A stretch of 64,000 nucleotides of DNA from VXYL01 sp965116935 (GTDB taxonomy: Bacteria > Pseudomonadota > Gammaproteobacteria > Pseudomonadales > Azotimanducaceae), in assembly GCA_965116935.1 (NCBI GenBank), contig OZ220737.1, forward strand, positions 3,534,001-3,598,000, in the 5' to 3' direction. Positions 51,001 through 58,859 of the stretch are shown here, piece after piece (positions within the stretch are counted from its first letter, which is position 1; every line of letters starts with the position of its first letter). The notes under the pieces were generated by a model. That model was not told where the DNA came from and did not search any database. It saw only the letters and a program-made list of their open reading frames with translations. The position numbers and the translations under genes are program-made.

Positions 51001-54000
51001 CGTGCCGAGCTTGGAAGTCGCTTCCCTCGGCTGCTATGGGGGGCACAAGCCGGGTTCTCCTTCTTGGGCTGGCCGCCTATATCGACAGTCGGACATCCAT
51101 CGCATCGTCTCGGCCGAGCACACCGCACTCGTGTCCCGCGAGGACCGCGACCGCCTGCAAACGCGCTTCGCCGCCCCGGATGCGATGCCTTGGGAGCCGA
51201 ACCTCCTCTCCGCCACGCCAACGCTGGAACTCGGCGTGGACATCGGCGACCTTTCCACGGTGGTGATGTGTTCCGTGCCGCCGGCGCCGGTGAACTATCA
51301 GCAACGGACGGGCCGGGCAGGGCGGCGCGACGGCAATGCGCTCTCCCTCACCGTGGCCACGGGCCAGCCGCACGATCTCTACTACTACGAAGAGCCGATG
51401 CAAATGCTGGGGAGCTCGGTAGAGCCGCCTGGCATTTTCCTGAACGCACCGGCGGTTTTGGAGCGACAGCTCACCGCGTTCTGCTTCGACTGCTGGGTGG
51501 CCGGAGACGTGGGCGCGGGGGCGGTGCCGCGCACAATTGGCACGGTACTGAACAACGTGGCAGCGACCACGCAGGAGCGTTTCCCATACCCACTGCTCAA
51601 CTTCATTCGCGACAGCGCGGCTCGCCTGCTCGACGGGTTCCTTGTGGCCTTCGAAGCTCGGTCGGCGATGGGTCAGGGGCTCGACGAAGCCTCACGGGAG
51701 TACCTTAGGGAATTCTTGCTTGGCACCGGTCAGCACCAAACCCTGCACTACCGCATCCTCGAACGGCTGACGGAAGCGGCCAAGGAGCGCCAATCCTTGC
51801 GCAATGACGTGGAGGCGTTGACCCGTCGCATCCGCAACCTCCAGCAAGGCGCGCCGGACGAGGCAACCGCAGACGAGATCAAGCGCATCACGCGAGAGCG
51901 GGCTGGGCTCCGAGAGCTCGTCAACAGGCTAGGCGGCCGCGACACTTTTGGCTTCCTCACCGATGAAGGGTTGTTGCCGAACTATGCCTTTCCGGAAGCT
52001 CCGGTCACGCTGCGTTCGGTCATCTTCAAGGAACGCGACGGGGACGAGGCGGATGACGATGCGGTGGTGTACGAATACGTCCGCCCCGCGGTTTCGGCGC
52101 TTGGCGAGTTCGCCCCGGAGAACGAGTTCTATGCGGGCGGTCGTCGCGTGGTCATCAGGCGCGTGGACACGAGGGTTTCGCCCATCGAGATCTGGCGCTT
52201 GTGTCCCTCCTGCGACTACGCCGAGAACATCGAAGCGCGTGATTCGAGCAGCGTCTGCCCCCGCTGCGGAGATCCGCAGTGGGCTGACGCTGGCCAACGC
52301 CGGGACATGCTGCCGCTGAAGGTGGTCCATGCCGCCACACCCGATCCATCTAGCCGCATCATGGACGAACGCGATGATCGCGAACCGCTGTTCTTTGTGC
52401 GGGAACTCGCGGTCTCTTTTCAGCCGGATGCGGTGCAGCGTGCCTATGCATGTGGTGACGCCGGACAGCCCTTTGGCTTTGAATACATCGCCCGCGCCAC
52501 CTTCCGCGACATGAACTTTGGCCGCGTGGACGAGCAAGATGCGCCGGTCAAGTTCGCTGGCGAGGCGCGGCCCCGGAAGGGGTTTTCAGTGTGTCGTCGC
52601 TGCGGTGGCGTGCAGGACCGCAATGGCGAAGTGCAGCACACATCCACCTGCCGCTACCAGAACAACACCCACGTGGTGGATTGCCTGTATCTGTACCGAC
52701 AGTTCGATTCCGAAGGGATACGCATACTGGTGCCCCCGGTTGGCAGTCTCGACGAGGACGAGCGCCTGCATTCCTTTATCGCGGCGCTGGAACTGGGCCT
52801 CAAGCGACGCTTCGCCGGAGCCGTGGATCACCTGCGCGCCACGATCTCGTTGCAGCCGGCCCAAGAGTCGAGCGGCAACGTCAAGTTCCTGATGCTGTAC
52901 GACATCGTGCCGAGCGGCACCGGCTACCTCAAGCAGATGATGAACCATCCCGAGCAGATGCTCGAAGTGCTTCGGCAGGCGCGGGATGCGCTGACCGGGT
53001 GCGCGTGCAATGCGGACCCGGAAAGGGACGGCTGCTATCGCTGCCTCTATGCATACCGCCGCAGTCACAAGATGGCCAATATCTCGCGCAAGGTGGCCTT
53101 GCGGATGCTGGACACGATCCTGGCGCAGGCGGAGACCTTGGAGGAGGTGGATGGACTGCGTTCGGTGAAGGTGAACCCGGTGCTGGAGAGCGAGTTGGAG
53201 GCGCGCTTCGTTGAGGCACTTCGGCATTGGGATTCCGGTGGGCGACGAGTTCAGGTGCGCGAGGATGTGGTGGCCGGCAAGCCGGGGTTTGTGCTCACCG
53301 TGGGCGAGATGACCTATACGATGGAGGCACAGGCGCAATGTGGCGAGCCGGAAGGCGTGGCCATTGCCAGCCGCCCGGACTTCCTCATTCGCGCCACCCG
53401 GGAAGCCGCGGATCGACCACCGGTGGCGGTCTTCATGGATGGGTTCGAGTTCCATCGGCAAACTCTGGACGAGGATTCCGCCAAGCGGATGGCCTTGGTG
53501 CGGGCTGGATATCTCGTCTGGTCGCTCACTTGGCATGATTTGGAGCCGGCCTTCGGCAACGAGGACGACTGCCTGAACTTGCTCGGTGCCGACGGCGGGG
53601 ACATGAGCGAGTTGCAGCGGAAGTTGGATTCGCGGTGGGGCACGGGCGCAGTTCGATCGCGGCTCGACGACCCCGCACTTGGGCTACTGGTGGAATACCT
53701 GGCCGCGCCGGATGCGGTGGCGTGGAAGCGGGCCGTTTTCACGCGGTTGTTGCCGATGTTCGAGCCGGCGTCCATGCAGGACGGCGAGTTGGCAGCACGC
53801 GTGCGGAGCTTGGGAGAGCGCTTGCCAGATGCAATGCAGGGTGCGTTGTCAGATTTGCCCATGCGGGCGGCGTTTGCGTTTCGGGATGGATGGGAGGCCG
53901 CTCCTGATGCCTTTGCCGAGCTCGCGCTAGCCTTGCCGTTGGCAGCAGTGGAGGTGCCGGAGCCGGATGCGTTGCTGGTGGCGTTGCACGTTAACGACGC

Positions 54001-54460
54001 GAGCTTGGCGGAGGCGGATGCGCGCCGGGCGTGGAATGGCGTGCTGCGTCTCTACAACTTGCTGCAATTCGTGCCCGGCGCATGGTGGACGACTGCGCTG
54101 GGTGTGGAGCGGGGCAATTACGGGGCGTTCGGGGCGGTTGCCGCGTCTGGGGATGGTGATGAGCTCGATCCCGAGTGGGCGCAGGCCATATCGCTCGCTG
54201 ACGCTGCGCTTCGCGTGCCCCTGCGTTCTTTGGCGGACATGGGGGCGAGAACCCCGGAAGTGGGCTTCGAGCTCGCGGACGCGGCGGATAGTGTGATCGC
54301 GGAGGCGGAGTTGGCGTGGCCGGATGCGCATGTGGCTGTGCTGCTGGCCGAAGACGCCACCCAACCGTTTGAGCAGGCCGGCTGGCAGGTCTTCGGCGCA
54401 GATCTGCCGGACCTGGTTGCGAAGCTGGCTGTTGCGTTGAATCTAGAGGAGCCGGTATGA
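48080..54460 (+). CDS. Giant DEAD/DEAH-type helicase with DUF1998 and Vsr-like C-terminal part (2126 residues)
   Basis: Walker A ATGTGSGKTE (about 94-103), DELH box (226-229), TSATLGGE (about 264), SATPTLELGVDIGDL (about 1043-1057), QRTGRAGRRDG (about 1074). Zinc knuckles at about 507 (C-x2-C), 568 (C-x2-C...C-x2-C) and 1375 and 1503. DUF1998 block LMLYDIVPSGTGYL (about 1603) with CACN...GCYRCLYAYRRSH (about 1641). C-terminal RPDFLI...VAVFMDGFEFH (about 1765-1795) resembles Vsr/DUF559 nucleases, though a usual Glu is Met. Resembles Druantia DruE and DISARM DrmA+DrmB parts. ATG 48080; overlaps the next gene (ATGA). Confidence 0.85.
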   Translation: MIPSTLAAEVTRALEDFLATGFGPSNPAFESVMDDFLGEADNLVKGPYLSVDLPFQHASEGGEPFPALPLGFTPWRHQRIAFERLRGGKSTIVATGTGSGKTECFLYPILEHCLAQAGTPGVKAILVYPMNALATDQAGRIARLIHGTEALRGKVSAGLYVGETGASPRERMTEAHLVENRDALRERPPDILLTNYKMLDLLLTRPVDFPLWRHNQAGTLRFLVVDELHTFDGAQGTDLACLVRRLRTRLQANQDLVCVGTSATLGGEESREQIIGYASSLFHQPFAADAIVGETRQGIDEFLGDALTNEHLAPWPDLAERVDPSRYQNADAYVRAQHEVFFGEDAPEDFHTPAGRVALGERLREHAAFVNLLRVLSAAHPTPVTDVLARLKRSLRVSSASEAMNVLNALCALISTARGEGGTADGSGDASAATSLPPFLTVKLHLWVRELRRMVCSVWDESEIPVDANAGEADAPPVPAQPSRHRLRYSDDLKPDEDFVHLPLVQCRECHVTAWAAVKRPGETRVDQDLRVFYNRFFLRDPEVLFLFPLADGEKRPQGVRGEELSICGACGTLGEAPSGTCRACGSTAVVPVFQPHSVAVGKAGRRPELSRDCPHCQAREALIILGARASSLLSTGLAQLFASHHNDDRKVIAFSDNVQDAAHRGSFFAARTWRNSVRMAMAQVLEQHDGISLAELPDRVVDWWSDTAGNPQAFDEKRFSEFIAPDKMWWREFEAMRENGSVAQGSDLLERVKRRLRWDTHAELTFAGSIGRTLERTQTAAVGFDPAAVAHACDTLLMKIREGFGELREVQEVHVRSLVMGVLRRMKDRGAVENPMLGGYLRSGGNPFAIRDRALQNFGPRSGLPVFPAPMGDDRGVEAITSRRKSWYQTWVEKVLSPVHPLAATSNAGDILRTVMTALVGAGLARALPARNSEVWALDPERLYVTPNAVSMEGPHAKRPLVVPVREAPLWQDVPSLEVASLGCYGGHKPGSPSWAGRLYRQSDIHRIVSAEHTALVSREDRDRLQTRFAAPDAMPWEPNLLSATPTLELGVDIGDLSTVVMCSVPPAPVNYQQRTGRAGRRDGNALSLTVATGQPHDLYYYEEPMQMLGSSVEPPGIFLNAPAVLERQLTAFCFDCWVAGDVGAGAVPRTIGTVLNNVAATTQERFPYPLLNFIRDSAARLLDGFLVAFEARSAMGQGLDEASREYLREFLLGTGQHQTLHYRILERLTEAAKERQSLRNDVEALTRRIRNLQQGAPDEATADEIKRITRERAGLRELVNRLGGRDTFGFLTDEGLLPNYAFPEAPVTLRSVIFKERDGDEADDDAVVYEYVRPAVSALGEFAPENEFYAGGRRVVIRRVDTRVSPIEIWRLCPSCDYAENIEARDSSSVCPRCGDPQWADAGQRRDMLPLKVVHAATPDPSSRIMDERDDREPLFFVRELAVSFQPDAVQRAYACGDAGQPFGFEYIARATFRDMNFGRVDEQDAPVKFAGEARPRKGFSVCRRCGGVQDRNGEVQHTSTCRYQNNTHVVDCLYLYRQFDSEGIRILVPPVGSLDEDERLHSFIAALELGLKRRFAGAVDHLRATISLQPAQESSGNVKFLMLYDIVPSGTGYLKQMMNHPEQMLEVLRQARDALTGCACNADPERDGCYRCLYAYRRSHKMANISRKVALRMLDTILAQAETLEEVDGLRSVKVNPVLESELEARFVEALRHWDSGGRRVQVREDVVAGKPGFVLTVGEMTYTMEAQAQCGEPEGVAIASRPDFLIRATREAADRPPVAVFMDGFEFHRQTLDEDSAKRMALVRAGYLVWSLTWHDLEPAFGNEDDCLNLLGADGGDMSELQRKLDSRWGTGAVRSRLDDPALGLLVEYLAAPDAVAWKRAVFTRLLPMFEPASMQDGELAARVRSLGERLPDAMQGALSDLPMRAAFAFRDGWEAAPDAFAELALALPLAAVEVPEPDALLVALHVNDASLAEADARRAWNGVLRLYNLLQFVPGAWWTTALGVERGNYGAFGAVAASGDGDELDPEWAQAISLADAALRVPLRSLADMGARTPEVGFELADAADSVIAEAELAWPDAHVAVLLAEDATQPFEQAGWQVFGADLPDLVAKLAVALNLEEPV

Positions 54461-56550
54461 CCAGTAGCCGCATGGCGCTTTCGGCGGATTTCCTCGCCGC
54501 CTTCGCCAAGCTGCCCTCGCAACAGCAAAAGGGCGTGCGCAGGATGATCTCGCAGTTCGAGCGCGACTCCACCGCATCCGGCCTCAACTACGAGAAGATC
54601 GTTGGCGCCAAGGACGCGAACATGCGCTCGTTGCGCATCGACGGCGGCTATCGCGCCATTGTCCTCAAGCCGGGTTCGGCCAACGTGCACCTGCTCCTGT
54701 GGGCGGACAAGCACGATGAGGCCTACGACTGGGCGATGCGGCACGAATGTCGCGTCAACCGCGAGACCGGTGCCTTGCAGGTGTATGCCCCGCAGCACGG
54801 AGTAGGGCCGGCCCAGGCGCCTCCCTCGGCGCCGGCTGAGGCAGGAATCTTCGCCGGTCTCAAGAATCGAGAATGTCTGCGGCTCGGTGTGCCGGAGGCG
54901 ATGGTCGCGGAAGTGCGCGCCATCCGCGACGAGGCGGAACTGGACGCCATGCAGGTGCGGTTGCCGCAGGAAGCCTACGATGGCCTGTTCCTGTTCATGG
55001 CTGGGGAAAGCTACGAGCAGGTAATCCGCGACCGCGAAGCCCCGTCGAGTCCCGTTGACGACGCCGACTTTGCGGCTGCGCTACACCGAGACGAATCTCG
55101 CTCGCGGTTCGTGCTGATCGATGACGACCTCGAGCTCGATGCGATGCTCAATGCGCCCTTGGAACGATGGCGAGTGTTCCTGCATTCGTCACAGCGGCGG
55201 CTGGTGGAGCGGCACTGGAACGGGCCGACCCGTGTGCTCGGTGGTGCCGGCACCGGCAAGACGGTGGTCGCCATGCATCGAGCGCGCTGGCTGGCGCGGC
55301 ACGTGGAGGAGGGCGAATCCATCCTGTTCACCACCTTCAACCGCAATCTGGCCGCCGACATCAAGACCAACCTGGCGTTGATCTGCACACCGGAGGAAAT
55401 GCGGCGTATCGAAGTCGCCAACATCGATAGCTGGGCGACGCGGTTCCTGCGTGGGCAAGGGTTGCGCTTCCGCTTGTTGTCTGGGCGAGACCGTGAGGCC
55501 TGGGCCGCGGCGTTGGACAAGAAACCCGCCTCGCCGGACCTTGCCGACCGCTTCTTTGAGGATGAGTGGAGCCAGGTGATTCAGAACCACGGGATCACCA
55601 GTCGCGACGAATACCTGCGCGTGCCGCGCACCGGCCGAGGGGTGCGGCTGAATCGAGCGACTCGGGCCGCCGTTTGGCCCGTGTTCGAGGAATACCGTGC
55701 GGGTCTCGTGGAGCGCAATGCGATGGAGTTCGCAGACTGCTACCACGCTGCGACGGCGTTGCTGGAGGGCGGGGATGTGGAGACGCCCTATCGCTGTGTG
55801 ATCGTGGACGAGGCGCAGGATCTCATGGTGCCGGCTTGGCGGCTTGTCCGCGCCTTAACGGCCCAGGGCAAGGACGACCTCTTCATCGCCGGCGATGCCC
55901 ATCAGCGCATCTACTCGCGCCAGCCGGTCGTGCTCGGCCGCTGTGGCATCGACATCCGTGGCCGTGCCCGCAAGCTCCGCCTCAACTACCGCACGACCGA
56001 GGAGACTCGGCGCTGGGCGGAACGGTTGCTAGAGGGGCAAGATGTCGACGACCTGGACGGCGGCACAGATGACAACCACGGAATCCGCTCCATCACCAGC
56101 GGCCCGGAGCCGCGGATCGAGCGATTGGATGGGCGGGACGAGCAGGAGGCTTGGATTGTCGCCTACTTGGGTGCCCTGCCGGGTGAGAGCGACCTACGCG
56201 GCACCTGCATCGTCACCCGCACCCGCAAGGAGCGCGACTTGCTCGCGGTCAGGCTCCAAGCCGCGGACATCCCAACGATCGTCCTCGAAACCGATGCACC
56301 CGACGAGTCCTCCCCCGGAGTCCGCCTAGCCACGATGCATCGGGTCAAGGGCTTGGAATTCGATCGCGTCCTGGTGGCCAGCGCAAACTTGGGCCTGATC
56401 CCTCTCCCAGCGGCAATCCCATCGGAGGAGGGTCCGGAACGCGCCGCCGCCGAAGCCTCCGAACGCTCCCTGCTCTACGTCGCCGCCACCCGAGCCAAGA
56501 AGGAACTGACCATCCTCAGCTTCGGTACGCCCAGCCCGTTCCTGGTTTGA
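54457..56550 (+). CDS. RelE/ParE-like domain fused to UvrD-type helicase
   Basis: A 697-residue protein. Residues 1-95 read like a RelE/ParE toxin fold: LRIDGGYRAIVLKP followed by LLLWADKHDEAYDWA. UvrD/Rep motifs follow: GGAGTGKTVVAMHRA (about 265), VIVDEAQDL (about 449), LFIAGDAHQRIY, LRLNYRTTEETRRWA, TMHRVKGLEFDRVLV (about 628) and LYVAATRAKKEL (about 675). It probably couples 3'-5' translocation to an RNA- or ribosome-facing or structural RelE part. Start ATG 54457 overlaps the DUF1998 helicase stop, so the two are made together. Confidence 0.87.
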   Translation: MTSSRMALSADFLAAFAKLPSQQQKGVRRMISQFERDSTASGLNYEKIVGAKDANMRSLRIDGGYRAIVLKPGSANVHLLLWADKHDEAYDWAMRHECRVNRETGALQVYAPQHGVGPAQAPPSAPAEAGIFAGLKNRECLRLGVPEAMVAEVRAIRDEAELDAMQVRLPQEAYDGLFLFMAGESYEQVIRDREAPSSPVDDADFAAALHRDESRSRFVLIDDDLELDAMLNAPLERWRVFLHSSQRRLVERHWNGPTRVLGGAGTGKTVVAMHRARWLARHVEEGESILFTTFNRNLAADIKTNLALICTPEEMRRIEVANIDSWATRFLRGQGLRFRLLSGRDREAWAAALDKKPASPDLADRFFEDEWSQVIQNHGITSRDEYLRVPRTGRGVRLNRATRAAVWPVFEEYRAGLVERNAMEFADCYHAATALLEGGDVETPYRCVIVDEAQDLMVPAWRLVRALTAQGKDDLFIAGDAHQRIYSRQPVVLGRCGIDIRGRARKLRLNYRTTEETRRWAERLLEGQDVDDLDGGTDDNHGIRSITSGPEPRIERLDGRDEQEAWIVAYLGALPGESDLRGTCIVTRTRKERDLLAVRLQAADIPTIVLETDAPDESSPGVRLATMHRVKGLEFDRVLVASANLGLIPLPAAIPSEEGPERAAAEASERSLLYVAATRAKKELTILSFGTPSPFLV

Positions 56551-56574
56551 ACCTCTCGGAGCTGATTGCGACGA

Positions 56575-56692
56575 GGCCCGGAGGGAAGGCATCCTGCCTT
56601 CCCTAGCGCCGACAGGCGCTTTCTTCCAAGTCGCGGTCTGCGCGCCAGAGGGCGCGCAGGGAAGGCAGGATGCCTTCCCTCCAAAGGCCCGC
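56575..56692. repeat. R1 palindromic intergenic element, copy f
   Basis: GGCCCGGAGGGAAGGCATCC and, reversed, GGCGGGCCTTTGGAGGGAAG bound an element with the inner hairpin GAAGGCATCCTGCCTTC and the centre GCGCGCCAGAGGGCGCGC. It separates the island from the convergent SDR gene. Bases 56735-56760 resemble an R3 tail. Confidence 0.88.
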
Positions 56693-56893
56693 CTTTGCTT
56701 ATGCGCTGGCGCGAACTGCTGGCCTTCGTGCTCGCGTTCGCTCGCAGCTACGGCTATCAAGTAAGTCGCACTTCGCCGCTGGCGCGGCAAAGCTCGACTC
56801 ACCTGATAGGTGGTCCGAGAGAGCTCACTACCAGTGGAGCGGCCCGTCCACCGGAAGATGCTCGGTGGGGGACCGCGGCGCCGGTGAAGACGA

Positions 56894-57766
56894 TCACCCC
56901 CGCATCGGGTTGATGGGTGCCCAAGTCTCCTTGGTGGCGAGGATGGCTTCGCCGACGTCTTCCACGTCCCACGGGCCTTCGGCTTCGTCCTTTGCTGCCA
57001 CGGGCTGCATCTGCCAGGAGAGCAGGGAGACGCGGTTGCCGGTGACGAGCCAGGTGCGGCCGGTGACTTCCTTTGCTTCGTCGGTGCAGAGCCACACCAC
57101 GGCGGGGGAGACCTTCTCCGGCGGCACGGCGGCCTTCGCCTGTTCCGGGAGGATGTCGTCGGTGAGCCTTGACAGTGCCGTGGGGGCGAGGATGTTCACG
57201 GTGATGCCGTAGCGGGCGCCTTCGAGGTACAGGCAGCGGGCGAAGCCGGCGATGCCGGCCTTGGCGGCGCCGTAGTTGGTCTGGCCGAAGTTGCCGAGCA
57301 GGCCCGAGGTGGAGCTGGTGACGACGATGCGGCCGCCGTGGCCTTGCTCCAGCATCTGGTCGTAGGCGGCCTTGGCGGTGAGGTAGGTGCCGCGCAGGTG
57401 GACGTCGTTGACCACGTCCCACATGTCGTCGGTCATGTTCTTGAACGATTTGTCGCGCAGGATGCCGGCGTTGCAGATGCAGATGTCGAGCTTGCCGAAG
57501 TTGTCGACGGCAGCCTTGACCATGCCCAAGGCGTCATCCTTGTTGGAGACGGAGCCGTAGTCCGCCACGGCCTGGCCGCCGGCGTCGCGAATCTCCTGTG
57601 CCACCTGGTCCGCCATTGCCGAGCCGGAGCCGGTGCCGTCCCGGGCGCCGCCGAGGTCGTTCACCACCACCGCGGCGCCTTCCTGCGCGAAGAGCAGGGC
57701 GTGCGTCCGCCCTAGGCCGCCGCCCGCGCCGGTGACCAGCGCGACCTTGCCGTCCAACATTCCCAT
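56894..57766 (-). CDS. Short-chain dehydrogenase, hydroxyacyl-CoA dehydrogenase-like
   Basis: About 290 residues. VALVTGAGGGLGRTHALLFAQEGA (Rossmann T-G-x3-G-x-G), CNAGILRDKSFKNM, then Ser-Tyr-Lys as TSSTSGLLGNFGQTNYGAAKAG. The GILRDKSF and FGQTNYGAAK blocks match the (3R)-hydroxyacyl-CoA dehydrogenase half of the multifunctional enzyme-2/FabG4 group. Probably fatty-acid or CoA-ester metabolism in the cytoplasm. GGAGG five bases upstream of ATG 57766. It diverges from a second SDR gene at 57898. Confidence 0.9.
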   Translation of the reverse strand: MGMLDGKVALVTGAGGGLGRTHALLFAQEGAAVVVNDLGGARDGTGSGSAMADQVAQEIRDAGGQAVADYGSVSNKDDALGMVKAAVDNFGKLDICICNAGILRDKSFKNMTDDMWDVVNDVHLRGTYLTAKAAYDQMLEQGHGGRIVVTSSTSGLLGNFGQTNYGAAKAGIAGFARCLYLEGARYGITVNILAPTALSRLTDDILPEQAKAAVPPEKVSPAVVWLCTDEAKEVTGRTWLVTGNRVSLLSWQMQPVAAKDEAEGPWDVEDVGEAILATKETWAPINPMRG

Positions 57767-57897
57767 GAGGTCCTCCGATAGAATCGATTTGCGCGCCCAA
57801 GGGCCACGCGGAAGGCGCGCATGATATAGCGGACACGCGACGAAATGCGGCGCGACTTTGGGGTTTGAGTGGGGATTTGAGCGCTTCGGAGGGCGAT

Positions 57898-58650
57898 GTG
57901 GGAGATCTCTTTGACATGAGCGGCAAGGTTGCGCTCGTCACCGGCGGCAGCCGCGGGCTTGGCCGTGCCATGGCGCTGGCGTTTGCCGAACGGGGCGCGG
58001 ACATCGTGGTCACCAGCCGCAAGATCGACAACTGCGAAGCGGTGGCGGACGAAGTTCGGGCGCTTGGCCGGGAAGCGTTGGCCCATGCCTGCCACGTCGG
58101 CCATTGGGATGAACTGGGCGCGCTCGCAGACGCAGCCTACGACCGCTTCGGCAAGGTGGACGTGCTCGTCAACAACGCCGGCATGTCGCCGCTCTATCCG
58201 AAGCTCTCCGCCGTGACGGAGGACCTGTTCGACAAGGTGGTGGGCGTCAACCTCAAGGGCCCATACCGTCTCTCCGCCTTGGTCGGCGAACGCATGATGG
58301 AAGGCGACGGCGGCGCCATCATCAACGTCAGCAGCACGGCGGCGGTTCACGCCACCCCCGACTCGGAGCCATACGGCGCCGCCAAGGCCGGCATCAACTC
58401 CCTCACCCTCTCCTTGGCGCGCGGCTTCGGCCCGAAGGTTCGCGTCAACTGCATTCAGGCGGGCCCATTCCTCACCGACATCTCCAAGGCGTGGGACATG
58501 CCGTCCTTCGAACGTAACGCCAAGGCGAACATCGCCCTGCAGCGCGGCGGCGAACCGGAAGAAGTGGTCGGCGCGGCGCTCTATCTCGCCAGCGACGCCG
58601 GCAGCTTCACCACCGGCACCATCATCCGTGTAGACGGCGGCTCCTTCTGA
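57898..58650 (+). CDS. Short-chain dehydrogenase/reductase
   Basis: A 250-residue classical SDR: GKVALVTGGSRGLGRAMALAFAERGA, NNAGMSPLY, ISS-type INVSSTAAVHATPDSEPYGAAKAGI with the catalytic Ser, Tyr and Lys, and a C-terminal GTIIRVDGGSF typical of the family. GTG 57898 is chosen as start because GGAGG lies six bases upstream; ATG 57916 would drop the usual LFDMSGK N-terminus. Substrate is unknown. The divergent SDR and the MMGE-free surroundings suggest lipid or CoA-ester redox chemistry. Confidence 0.88.
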   Translation: MGDLFDMSGKVALVTGGSRGLGRAMALAFAERGADIVVTSRKIDNCEAVADEVRALGREALAHACHVGHWDELGALADAAYDRFGKVDVLVNNAGMSPLYPKLSAVTEDLFDKVVGVNLKGPYRLSALVGERMMEGDGGAIINVSSTAAVHATPDSEPYGAAKAGINSLTLSLARGFGPKVRVNCIQAGPFLTDISKAWDMPSFERNAKANIALQRGGEPEEVVGAALYLASDAGSFTTGTIIRVDGGSF

Positions 58651-58655
58651 GGCTG

Positions 58656-58729
58656 CGTAGGGGGCGACCCTCGTGGTCGTCCGTGGGTCGAACGCGCAAG
58701 TGCGGGCGAGGACAAGCCGCGCCCCTACG
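58656..58729. repeat. R5 element bounded by CGTAGGGG / CCCCTACG
   Basis: Starts CGTAGGGGGCGACC and ends GCGCCCCTACG, about 74 bases, with a small inner hairpin near GACCCTCGTGGTC. It shares the GTAGGGGCGAC opening with R4, so R4 and R5 may be related. Confidence 0.6.
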
Positions 58730-58737
58730 ATGTCGTG

Positions 58738-58859
58738 GCTTGCGCGCCCTTGCGGGCGCGTCGGCAGTTCGCTACGCGAACTGCTGGCCTCCGGGTTCGC
58801 TTACGCTCACCCCTCCGGCTAGGAGCCAGCGCCGTTCCCTACGGCGCTGGCTCCTAGCG
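58738..58859. repeat. R3 multi-hairpin element, copy b; probable bidirectional terminator
   Basis: Same order as copy a: GCGCCCTTGCGGGCGC, CAGTTCGCTACGCGAACTG, then the strong stem CTAGGAGCCAGCGCCG / CGGCGCTGGCTCCTAG. It lies between convergent genes and overlaps the end of the ATP-grasp gene. Confidence 0.85.

Noticed and set aside
25661..56550. Complete DISARM or BREX locus
   Set aside because: DrmD-like, methyltransferase and DUF1998 parts occur, but in two separate modules, and there is no DrmC phospholipase D, PglZ or BrxC/L gene.
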